From NCBI RefSeq assembly GCF_000373365.1, contig NZ_KB891263.1, positions 1-42,297 on the forward strand: a DNA stretch of 42,297 bases, read 5' to 3'. A model generated the notes under the pieces. That model saw only the letters and a list, made by a program, of their open reading frames with translations. It was not told where the DNA came from and searched no databases. A program made the position numbers and the translations under genes. Source of the stretch: Parafrankia discariae. Lineage in GTDB: Bacteria; Actinomycetota; Actinomycetes; Frankiales; Frankiaceae. Positions 1-8,598 of the stretch are shown here, one piece after another (within the stretch, counting starts at the first letter, position 1; every line of letters starts with the position of its first letter).

Positions 1-239
1 ACGCGTCATCCGCCGCCAGGTCACCGACCAGGCGGATTTTTCCCCCTGACCATCACGCGCACGCACTTCAGGAAACCTTCACGGAGATCACCGAGCGGCT
101 CAACCCCTCGCGCCGTCACCGCACCTACCCACGCGCCATCAGACGAGGTCGACACAACGCCTACCGGGTCAAACGCCCAACAGACACCGGCACCCGCCAT
201 GATCGACCGGCCACGATCATCCTCGCTCGCGCCGCTTAA
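1..239 (+). pseudogene. IS4-family transposase, 3' end, frameshifted and cut by the window edge
   Basis: Two adjoining frames together read like the C-terminal end of an actinobacterial IS4-family (DDE) transposase. Frame 2 gives RVIRRQVTDQADFSP and hits TGA at 47-49. The reading continues in frame 3 as DHHAHALQETFTEI, RLNPSRRHRTYPRAIRRGR and HNAYRVKRP, ending at TAA 237-239. The Arg-rich RHRTYPRAIRRGRHN block is what I recall as typical of this family's tail. The 5' part lies outside the window, so the catalytic residues cannot be checked. Either one extra base near 39-47 has broken the gene, or the CCC-TGA-C junction is a +1 recoding site. Family assignment rests on recalled similarity. Confidence 0.7.
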
Positions 240-248
240 CTAAGCGGC
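231..248. repeat. 8-bp inverted repeat at the transposase 3' end, likely close to the IS right end
   Basis: GCCGCTTA (231-238) and TAAGCGGC (241-248) are perfect complements separated by two bases, and the left arm contains the transposase stop codon. From memory, related actinobacterial IS4 elements have a similar stem just after the stop, followed by the outer terminal repeat. The exact IS end and any target duplication cannot be fixed because the left end is outside the window. Confidence 0.45.
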
Positions 249-319
249 ATTGGCCTATAAGTGTCTCGGTTGAAGGTCGTGCTTGACGGGCGGTGTTGTG
301 GTGAAATTTTTATATGTCG

Positions 320-357
320 AAGGAATGGTGCCACCTGTGAGGGCGACACCATTCCTT
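320..357 (-). terminator. Hairpin downstream of the rhs-immunity operon
   Basis: A perfect 11-bp inverted repeat (AAGGAATGGTG at 320-330 and CACCATTCCTT at 347-357) with a 16-base loop starts about 20 bases after the stop of the small membrane-protein gene. There is no long U-run, but an A/T-rich stretch follows on the minus strand. Position and symmetry suggest a terminator. It also marks the boundary between the IS remnant and the rhs locus. Confidence 0.6.
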
Positions 358-376
358 GTCCACGGTCCGTCCTGAC

Positions 377-586
377 TCAAATCAGTATCCCGGCAACCAG
401 AGTAACCAGGCCGGCGGCAGTAATTGCTAGAAATCCTTTCAGCATCACGGGGAAGTATCGATACTGCCTGTCCCTGAACGAGCTAGGGTCGACATCTCGC
501 TTGGTTCGGATCTGAACCGAACTGAAGAAAGCGCCGATAATGCCGCCGACTAGAATGCTGAGTCCGACGGATGTTGTCTGATTCAA
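377..586 (-). CDS. Small two-helix membrane protein, candidate immunity protein for the Rhs tip
   Basis: The 69-residue product has two hydrophobic stretches, about residues 7-23 (VGLSILVGGIIGAFFS) and 49-68 (LKGFLAITAAGLVTLVAGIL). They are joined by a charged loop (IRTKRDVDPSSFRDRQYRY), so both ends probably lie on the same side of the membrane. The chosen TTG start at 586 follows a strong GGAGGA site at 591-596; an in-frame TTG at 598 would place that site inside the gene. It starts 18 bases after the rhs stop on the same strand. A hand count gives about 51% GC over 421-600, far below its surroundings. I recognise no family. A small membrane protein right after a polymorphic toxin-like gene is the classic place for an immunity gene, so that role is inferred from position. 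It could instead be an unrelated small membrane protein. Confidence 0.6.
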   Translation of the reverse strand: MNQTTSVGLSILVGGIIGAFFSSVQIRTKRDVDPSSFRDRQYRYFPVMLKGFLAITAAGLVTLVAGILI

Positions 587-604
587 GGGTTCCTCCAAGA
601 ATGG

Positions 605-3600
605 CTAGCTCATGAGACCGTAGGCGGAGAATCCGGCCCCCGCAATGTTGGTCGCCAAGGAGTAACTATCCTGCAGCGATCCCTTTATGAAAGCCCCGCT
701 ACCGAAAGTCGCGAATGATATTGCGGCTCCCGCCACGGCCTTCCCGCATTCGCCGTCACTTCCGATGGTGCACTCGCTGACAGCCGCCGCTCCAGAGAGA
801 GCCATCGACACGGTGCCGGCAGGCGGAAAGAAGGGCGCCGCAAGAGATGTCGCGTCGCTCGCAAGACTCAGCACATCTCCTAGATCGGGGTCGGTAAAGA
901 CATCCTTGATGTCACCGAAAAGTGCGCCGGTGGGGTCGAGGTTGTTGGCGGGGTCGCCGCCGGCGTAGGTGTAGGGGTTGGCGCGGGTGGGGTCGTCGAT
1001 GGTGACGACGGAGTCGGTCTGGGTCCAGGTGGCCTGGTTGGGGTTGTAGTAGCGGAGGCCGATTTTGTACTGGCCGGTGTCGTCGAGGTATGCGCCGGCG
1101 AAGCGGTAGGGGTTGGTGGGCAGGGTGCCGCCGACGGCGGTAGCGGTGGCGGCTTCGCCGTAGGGGCCGTAGGTGTAGCGGGCCCGTTCGGCTCCGGAGC
1201 CGTCGATGAGTCCGACGACGTTGGCCTGGCCGTCGTAGACGTAATGGTAGGTGGTGGTGCTCCCGCCGCTGGGGACGAGCAGGGATATCAGGCCCCCGGC
1301 CGGATCACGTGCCACGTGCGTTGTCTGCCCGCCGGTGGTGAGACTATGCACGCCGAGAAGGCCGTTACGGAACGAGGTTCCACCGGCCTGGGTGCGCAGG
1401 ACGTTGGTGTCGCCGGCATAGGAGTAGGACGTGGCCGGTCCACCGGAGGTGACGGTGGTGGAGGTCTGCTGGTTCGCGCCGTTGTAGGCGAGAGTGTAAA
1501 GCTGCTGGTTACGGGTCTGGCTGCCCTCGCCGTTGTAGGTGAAGTTACCGACCCCGCCGCTCGGTAGCGGTGAACAGGGGGCGGAGGCGCCGGGGTTTGT
1601 GGTGGTGGTCCAGCAATGCTGGTTGCCGGAGTTGTACCCGTAGTAAGTGGTCGCGCCGGTGCCCTTTCGGGCGGAGAGCCGGTTGCCGGTGGCGTCGTAG
1701 GTGTAGACGAAGTCGTCCGCCGCGCCGTTGTTGAACCTGGTCAGACGTCCGGCGGTGTCGTAGGTGTAGGTGGCGACGAAGCCGGTGGCCAGGTCCTTGC
1801 GGCCCTGGATCTGGTTGCGGTCGGTGGTGCTGGAGGTGGTGCACGTCCCCGACGTGTACGGGGAGTAGCAGTACTCGTAGTCCATCACCCGGTTGGCGTC
1901 CGCGTCGCTGGAGGCGCGGGTCGTCCGGATGCGCTTCAGCCGGCCGCCGGTGTCGAAGGTGGTGTGGGTGTGCATCGCGAACGTGGTGGGTGGGGTGGAG
2001 GTGTTCGCCGAGGCCCAGGTGTCGACGCGGCGGCTGTCGGCGTCGTAGCCGAACACCGTCCGGTTGCCGGCCCGGTCGATCATGGTGGCGACGTTGTTGA
2101 CGTCGTCGTAGGTGTATGTGGTGGTGCCGCTGAGCTCGGTGACGGTGAGCAGGTTGGACGCCCCGTCGTAGGTGTAGCTGGTCGTGGAGCCGCCGGGGAG
2201 GGTCATCGAGGTGAGTCGGGACAGGCCGTCGTAGGCGTAGGTCGTCGTGCCGGAGGCGTCGACCCGCTCGGTCAGGTTGCCGGCGTGGTCGTAGTCGAAG
2301 GTGATGTCGGTGGTGGTGTCGGAGTAGTCGATCTCGGTGAGGCGGTCGTTGTTGGTGTAGGAGTAGTCGACCGTCACCCCGGTGCCCGTCACGATCTGGC
2401 GGACCCGTTCGCCGTTGTCGAAGTACACCCAGCGCTGGGCCAGGCTGTTGCCGGCGGGCGGATTGACCCGCAGGAGCTGCTTGGTGGTCACGCCGTTGTA
2501 AGTGGTCGTGCCGTAGGTGTAGGTGGTGGCGTTGCCGTTCGGGTCGGTCGAGGCGGCCGGCTGGCCGTCGGGGTTGTAGCTGATCTGGGCCTCGGCGCCG
2601 AAGGCGTTCTCGTTCGCGGTGATGTTGCCCGGGCCGTCGAAGGTGAACAGCGAGCGGTTCGCCGCCGGGTCGGAGGAGCACATCGGCTGGTGGGTCTGCG
2701 GGTTGGCGGGTGCCGGGGTGGCGGCGGGGCACGCCGGGTCGGTGTTGACGTAGCCGTACTTGGTGGTCGCGCCGAGCGGACCGGCGGTGGCGGTGAGGCT
2801 GCCGCCGTTGTTGTAGCCCCAGGTGTTGGTGAAGGTGCCGCCGATGGCGTTGGTCACCGAGCCGACCCGGGCCTGCGCGGTCCACGTGGTCGACCGGTCG
2901 TTGCCGTCGGCGTCCTCGACGGCTGTGACGCGGCTGCCGTAGTCGCGGTGCTCCACGGTGTAGACGGTCGCCTTCGACCGCGGGTCGGTGACCGTCCGGG
3001 TCGGGGGAGTCGCGGCGTCGTTGTAGGCGAACGTGGTGGTCAGGTTGACGCCGGCGCTGGGATGGCGGGTGATCGTGAGGACCCGGCCGGCGGTGTCGTA
3101 GGTGAAGTCCGTGGTCCGGCCGTCGGGATCCCAGAACTTGGACAGCTCACCGTTCGCCGAGCCGAAGGTGGTGTAGTCGTAGCTGCGCACCTCGCCGCCG
3201 GGGTCCGTCGAGTAGTCGAGGTTCCAGCCGGCGTAGTGGTAGGTGGCGGCCCGCCCGATGTGCGTGTCGGCCAGCGAGGTGAGGAAGTCCTTGCCGCTGG
3301 TCGGCTCGTTCGTGTACGCGGCCTGCGTGATCCGTCCACGGGTGTCCTTGATCGTGGAGAGGAAGCCCTCGGCGTAGCCGGGACGGGCCGCGTAGTCGAA
3401 CGTGGTCGTGTTGCCGTTGCGGTCGGTGGCCTTCCAGAGCTGGTAGACCAGGTTGAGGGGGTCGGTGGTGAACTTCTTGAAGACGTAGACCGTCTTCGAG
3501 TCGTCGAAGGTCAGCCGGTACTGGCCGGTCGCCGGCTGGTTCTTCTCCAGCTTCGCGTTGAGGCCCGGCGGGGTCGTGTAGGTGAGCCCGCCGTTGGACT

Positions 3601-5413
3601 CGAACACGTAGGGGGTGCCTGCCTCGTCGTGGAAGGTGGCGCCGTTGTGACTGGCGCCGTTCCCGTTCTCGAGGATGGAGACGCCGGTGGAGAGTTTCCA
3701 CCGGTTGAGGCCGAGCGGGGTGTCACCGGCGTTCTGGAAGACGGCAGCCTCGCCGGAGTTGTAGAACCGGGAGACGGTCAGCGGCCGGCCGACGCCGCCG
3801 ATCGCGTACTCGGCGCACTGGAGCAGCAGGTTGCCGTTGCCGACGTTGACGTTCGCGTCGCAGCGCGAGTCCAGCTTCTGGCCGACGAAGGTGTTGAACT
3901 CGCGGCTGCCCGTCTGGGACGTCCAGTCGACGACCATGGAGGGCCGCTGCGCGGCGTTCGTCGCCTGGGTCGAGGCGAACTGGACGACGCCGACCTGCGT
4001 CGATTCGTCCGCCTTGAGGATCAGCCCCTGGTTGGCGACGGTGCCGTTGACCCAGTCCTGGGCGAGCTTGCCCGCGTAGATGTCGAACTCGCCGGGGGTG
4101 CCGGTGACGTTCTTGACGTCGTAGGCGGCGCCGGCCCACGTGCCGCCGGTCCACGCTCCGCTGCCGCTGTTGTTCCAGGTGGCGGCAGTGGTCCAGCTCT
4201 GGCTCAGCCGGTGGAGGTACACGGGGAAGTTCGGCGAGGGCGACGACGCGCCGGTGACGGTGAGCTTGATGTCGGCGGTGGCGACCACGGCGTACTTCGG
4301 GATCGCGGAGAGGTCGAAGTTCATGAGCGTGCGCCGCTTGACCACGCCGTTCGGTGAGCCGCCGTGACCGATCTCCAGCAGGCCCGACGAACAGTAGTTC
4401 GCGGTGGCGTAGGGTCCGTCGACCACATAGCAGTCGGTGATCTGTGACGGGCCGATGGTGACGGTCGGGTCGACCGTCACGGGCCAGCTCCGGCCCCGGT
4501 CCGCGAGCCAGTCCTTCGCCACCGTCTGGGTGACGACGGTGGCGTTCGCCGGCAGCGGGTCCGGGCCCGGCGTGGCGGAGGGGGCGGGGGTGGCGGTGGC
4601 GGTGGCAGTGGGCGCGGGGGCCTCCGTGGCGGGCCGCAGGGTGCTCGCGACGGCGTCCCGGCCCGACAGGTTGTCGGCCCTGTCCTCCGCGAAGGCGGCC
4701 GGCAGGGTGAAGACGGGTTTGCCGTCCGTACCGGAGACGGCGACGCGCCCGTGGTCGAGCTTCGCGGTCAGGCCGGCCGAGGGTGTGATGGCGAAGGGGT
4801 AGGTCGTCGCGGCGCTCGCGCTGTCGAGCACCAGGGATTCCTTCACCCCGGTCGGGAGCACCGTGTAGACGAGGGTGACCCCGGGCAGCGCGTTCTTGTA
4901 GGTGACGGTCGACCCCTGGACCGACCCCTGCGCCGTCGAGCCGCGCAGCCGCATGTCGACCCATTTGTCACCGCTGGAGACGCGGACCGCTCCGTCGGCG
5001 AGGCTGCCGGGGAAGGCCGCACCGTAGCCGGCGGCCTTCGCCTGCCACCCGCCGCCCGTGGCGGCGGGGACGAGGGCGGTGTCGATCGGCTGCCAGGCGC
5101 CCCCGGCGTCCTTGTAGTGGATGGGCGCGGACGAGATCTCGGTCCGGTACACCCCGTCCGTCGACGCGACGGTCCGTGACGTGGCGGTCCGGAGGTCGAT
5201 CACCTCCCCGGACGCCGGCTTGCCGCTCATCCCGCCGGCGGGTGCCGGGCGTACCGATCCCTCGGTGGGGGCCTCGGTGAACGGTCGGGAGGGTGGAGCC
5301 GCCTGCGCGGCTGGAGAGATCAGGACGGGGAGGGTGAGACCGCCGAGGGCGACAAGGCCCGCCGTGACGGCCGCGAGCCTGTGTCGGACGGCCCGCTTCC
5401 TGGATTTTCGCAC
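605..5413 (-). CDS. Secreted Rhs/YD-repeat protein with DNRLRE domain and hydrophobic C-terminal tip
   Basis: About 1602 residues. The GTG start at 5413 is preferred over upstream in-frame starts because AGGGAG precedes it and it yields a clean signal peptide (RKSRKRAVRHR, a hydrophobic core, then SPAAQAA, residues 1-38). A DNRLRE-like beta domain spans about 324-494 (LMNFDLSAIP, W-T-A-A-T-W). A DUF6531-like start to the Rhs shell lies near 521-551 (NVGNGNLLL, RFYNS). Dozens of YD repeats follow (YTYDGASN, FDYDHAGN, YAYDGLSRL). The Rhs core is GLRYYNPNQATWTQTD and ends with NLDPTG near residue 1499. The last ~103 residues are a different, Gly/Ala/Ser-rich hydrophobic tip (SLAAPFFPPAGTVSMALSG, AVAGAAISFATFGSGAF). 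Such proteins form a shell around a C-terminal toxin. This tip shows no nuclease-like motif, and membrane insertion is a guess. The Sec signal suggests export to the cell surface. Confidence 0.88.
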   Translation of the reverse strand: MRKSRKRAVRHRLAAVTAGLVALGGLTLPVLISPAAQAAPPSRPFTEAPTEGSVRPAPAGGMSGKPASGEVIDLRTATSRTVASTDGVYRTEISSAPIHYKDAGGAWQPIDTALVPAATGGGWQAKAAGYGAAFPGSLADGAVRVSSGDKWVDMRLRGSTAQGSVQGSTVTYKNALPGVTLVYTVLPTGVKESLVLDSASAATTYPFAITPSAGLTAKLDHGRVAVSGTDGKPVFTLPAAFAEDRADNLSGRDAVASTLRPATEAPAPTATATATPAPSATPGPDPLPANATVVTQTVAKDWLADRGRSWPVTVDPTVTIGPSQITDCYVVDGPYATANYCSSGLLEIGHGGSPNGVVKRRTLMNFDLSAIPKYAVVATADIKLTVTGASSPSPNFPVYLHRLSQSWTTAATWNNSGSGAWTGGTWAGAAYDVKNVTGTPGEFDIYAGKLAQDWVNGTVANQGLILKADESTQVGVVQFASTQATNAAQRPSMVVDWTSQTGSREFNTFVGQKLDSRCDANVNVGNGNLLLQCAEYAIGGVGRPLTVSRFYNSGEAAVFQNAGDTPLGLNRWKLSTGVSILENGNGASHNGATFHDEAGTPYVFESNGGLTYTTPPGLNAKLEKNQPATGQYRLTFDDSKTVYVFKKFTTDPLNLVYQLWKATDRNGNTTTFDYAARPGYAEGFLSTIKDTRGRITQAAYTNEPTSGKDFLTSLADTHIGRAATYHYAGWNLDYSTDPGGEVRSYDYTTFGSANGELSKFWDPDGRTTDFTYDTAGRVLTITRHPSAGVNLTTTFAYNDAATPPTRTVTDPRSKATVYTVEHRDYGSRVTAVEDADGNDRSTTWTAQARVGSVTNAIGGTFTNTWGYNNGGSLTATAGPLGATTKYGYVNTDPACPAATPAPANPQTHQPMCSSDPAANRSLFTFDGPGNITANENAFGAEAQISYNPDGQPAASTDPNGNATTYTYGTTTYNGVTTKQLLRVNPPAGNSLAQRWVYFDNGERVRQIVTGTGVTVDYSYTNNDRLTEIDYSDTTTDITFDYDHAGNLTERVDASGTTTYAYDGLSRLTSMTLPGGSTTSYTYDGASNLLTVTELSGTTTYTYDDVNNVATMIDRAGNRTVFGYDADSRRVDTWASANTSTPPTTFAMHTHTTFDTGGRLKRIRTTRASSDADANRVMDYEYCYSPYTSGTCTTSSTTDRNQIQGRKDLATGFVATYTYDTAGRLTRFNNGAADDFVYTYDATGNRLSARKGTGATTYYGYNSGNQHCWTTTTNPGASAPCSPLPSGGVGNFTYNGEGSQTRNQQLYTLAYNGANQQTSTTVTSGGPATSYSYAGDTNVLRTQAGGTSFRNGLLGVHSLTTGGQTTHVARDPAGGLISLLVPSGGSTTTYHYVYDGQANVVGLIDGSGAERARYTYGPYGEAATATAVGGTLPTNPYRFAGAYLDDTGQYKIGLRYYNPNQATWTQTDSVVTIDDPTRANPYTYAGGDPANNLDPTGALFGDIKDVFTDPDLGDVLSLASDATSLAAPFFPPAGTVSMALSGAAAVSECTIGSDGECGKAVAGAAISFATFGSGAFIKGSLQDSYSLATNIAGAGFSAYGLMS

Positions 5414-5695
5414 CGTGACTCCCTGGTGTCCCCGCGGTCGCGGGATCGCCGATGAGGGGTTGTGAACCAAGGGCCGAACTACGGCCGGCACGGATCCGCC
5501 TGGTGGCGTTGTTTTTTCCGCGCCGAACTGTGGGACGGGCATGCCGTAGCCGGGCCCTCGCCCGGGCGCCGGCTGCGCCGGGCGGAAAGAACCATCACAG
5601 ATCGTCGCCGCGGGACGAGTAATGGACATCGGCTGCGGGAACGAATTTCGGCGGACCGGGCTAAGCCGGTGAGCTTTTTGTCTCCGCCTTTGTCT

Positions 5696-5731
5696 CCGCC
5701 GCGTCTACGCCGAACGGAGTAGGCGCGGCGG
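5696..5731. other. Long hairpin in the rhs / regulator spacer
   Basis: CCGCCGCGTCTAC (5696-5708) pairs with GTAGGCGCGGCGG (5719-5731) at 12 of 13 positions plus one G-U wobble, with a 10-base loop. It lies in the 421-base gene-free stretch 5414-5834, between the rhs start and the end of the response-regulator gene on the same strand. A 12-bp direct repeat (TTTGTCTCCGCC) abuts it at about 5677-5700. It may be a second terminator for the upstream gene or part of the rhs control region. I see no convincing -35/-10 pair in the rest of the spacer. Confidence 0.45.
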
Positions 5732-5802
5732 ATGCGGGGGAGCTGGCTCGGACGCCCACCGGGCGGTTAGGACGGAGATCAGGTTCGGGAAACCAGGAGA
5801 AT

Positions 5803-5822
5803 GCCGACCGGTAACGGTCGGC
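5803..5822 (-). terminator. Terminator of the orphan response regulator
   Basis: GCCGACCG (5803-5810), loop GTAA, CGGTCGGC (5815-5822) forms a perfect 8-bp stem with a tetraloop, 12 bases beyond the stop of the minus-strand regulator gene. It has no U-tract, as is common for high-GC actinomycete terminators. Confidence 0.6.
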
Positions 5823-5834
5823 TGGCGATGTCGC

Positions 5835-6539
5835 TCAGCTGGCGATGTCGGGCCGCAGATCCAGGTCGGCGACGAGAGCCGCGATACGAGCGGCCTGGAC
5901 GCGGGTGGGAACGTTGAGTTTCCCCAGCAGGGACTGCATGTGGGTCTTTACGGTCGCCGGGCTGACACCCAGAATTCGGCCGATGTCCGCGTTGGAGCGG
6001 CCGGGCACCACCAGGAGGTCGAGCACCTGCCGCTCGCGCGGCGTGAGCAGCGCGACCTTGGCGGCGACGGGCTCCGGGAGGGCGACGAAGCTCTGCCGGA
6101 GCCGGGCGACCAGGAGCTCGCCGACCCGCGGGCTGAGCACGGCTCCGGTCCCGCCGGCCACGTCACGGATCGCCGCCTCGAGGCGGCCGTGCCGTACCTC
6201 GTCCTTGAACAGGAAGGCCGACGCGCCCGCGACCAGCGAACCGAGAATCTCGTTGGCGCCACGGGAATGGGCCGCCAGCAGAATGATCCGGGTGCCCGCG
6301 AGCAGCGGGTCCGCGGTGATCCACCGGATGGCGTCGAGGCCCCCGGCCTCGGGCAGCGCGAAGTCCAGGACAACCACGTCGGGACGCAGCCGGCGGGTCT
6401 CCGCCATCAGCCGGCGGCCGTCCGCCACATCCGCGAGAAGGTGCAGGTCAGGGGTCGCGTCAATGAGTTCCCGCAGACCCTGCCGTGCCAGGTAGTCGCC
6501 GTCGGCGAGCAGGACCGAAACGACCTCAGAAAGTTCCAT
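5835..6539 (-). CDS. Orphan NarL/LuxR-family response regulator
   Basis: A 234-residue two-domain regulator. The receiver domain (about 5-125) has the acidic pocket (LLADGDY), the phospho-acceptor Asp in VVVLDFALPEAGG and the conserved Lys in FLFKDE. The LuxR-type helix-turn-helix (about 170-228) is unmistakable: LTPRERQVLDLLV, SNADIGRILGVSPATVKTHM. The ATG at 6539 is chosen because GGAGA lies six bases upstream and the receiver fold starts straight away; the open frame runs on to 6707 but adds no recognisable domain. No histidine kinase is adjacent, so its partner must be elsewhere or it acts without one. It diverges from the lytic transglycosylase at 7107, making that gene or itself a plausible target, though nothing in the sequence proves this. 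Confidence 0.88.
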   Translation of the reverse strand: MELSEVVSVLLADGDYLARQGLRELIDATPDLHLLADVADGRRLMAETRRLRPDVVVLDFALPEAGGLDAIRWITADPLLAGTRIILLAAHSRGANEILGSLVAGASAFLFKDEVRHGRLEAAIRDVAGGTGAVLSPRVGELLVARLRQSFVALPEPVAAKVALLTPRERQVLDLLVVPGRSNADIGRILGVSPATVKTHMQSLLGKLNVPTRVQAARIAALVADLDLRPDIAS

Positions 6540-7106
6540 CGAGATCTCCGCTCGAGGTCGCTTCCCGCCGCGGTGACGCACCTGGACCGGCGTCCCTGGA
6601 CCAGCCAGTCTGAACCCGCATCGGACTCGGTTCCATCCTTGTTCAGTGAGCGGAGCGACTGCTGCGACGACGAGCTGTGCCGTCCTTGTGACGCAGGCGA
6701 GCATCACACACGAAAAGTTGCGGCGTCCACTCGTTGCGCAACCTTTGTTCGGTTGATACGTTGCTGCGCGTCGAGAGTTCTCGGTGCCGGGTCAATGACG
6801 ATCTCCAGTACCCATGAGATCGTTACTCTGCGTTGTCTGGTATTCGTTGCGCTGAAAGTGTGACGGTTATCTCGCGGAGGTAACGGTAACCCTGAAACCC
6901 CGCGTGCCGACGAACGGCCATCGGGGGAATCGCGGACCCTACGCGTCAGCCCGCTCCGCCCCTCCGGACGGGTTGGCGCGTAGCCCGTTCCAATCATAGG
7001 AAAAGCGCTTCGGCATCGTCGACGGACGCGACTGAAGCGCTGTTCCGTCCGTGGTGTGTAGCTGCGCCCACGTAGCAGTCCCGCTTGTGAGGAAAGGTGG
7101 CTTTCG
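6540..7106. promoter_or_regulatory. 567-base divergent spacer with a strong hairpin
   Basis: This gene-free stretch separates the minus-strand response regulator from the plus-strand transglycosylase, so it should hold both promoters. It contains a 10-bp palindrome GTTGCGCAAC (6733-6742), tandem GGTAAC hexamers near 6880, and a 13-bp helix with two G-U pairs between 6941-6953 (ACGCGTCAGCCCG) and 6969-6981 (CGGGTTGGCGCGT). The helix begins 166 bases before the transglycosylase start and would sit in a long 5' leader. Cell-wall hydrolase genes of actinomycetes often carry structured leaders such as the c-di-AMP switch, but the conserved blocks of that switch are not recognisable here. GAGGAAAGG at about 7090 is the ribosome site. 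Confidence 0.5.
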
Positions 7107-8537
<1,431 letters not shown>

Positions 8538-8598
8538 TCGTCACCCGGCCTGCTGCCAGCCCCGCGGCCCGGCGTGGCCTGGCCTGGCCGATGCCCGC

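Noticed and set aside
261-515. An 84-codon plus-strand frame near the IS end.
   Set aside because: It is antisense to the better supported small membrane protein and covers the terminator hairpin.
1616-4357. A very long open frame opposite the Rhs gene (over 900 codons).
   Set aside because: It mirrors the Rhs coding strand, is almost pure Val/Gly/Arg/Ala, and has no motif or ribosome site; it is a by-product of high GC in codon position three.
6860-7000. A c-di-AMP (ydaO-type) riboswitch upstream of the transglycosylase.
   Set aside because: Only scattered words such as GGGGGAATC and GTCAGC resemble it; the conserved CCGAAYCCGUCAGCUAACC-like block is absent. It stays open as an unexplained structured leader.
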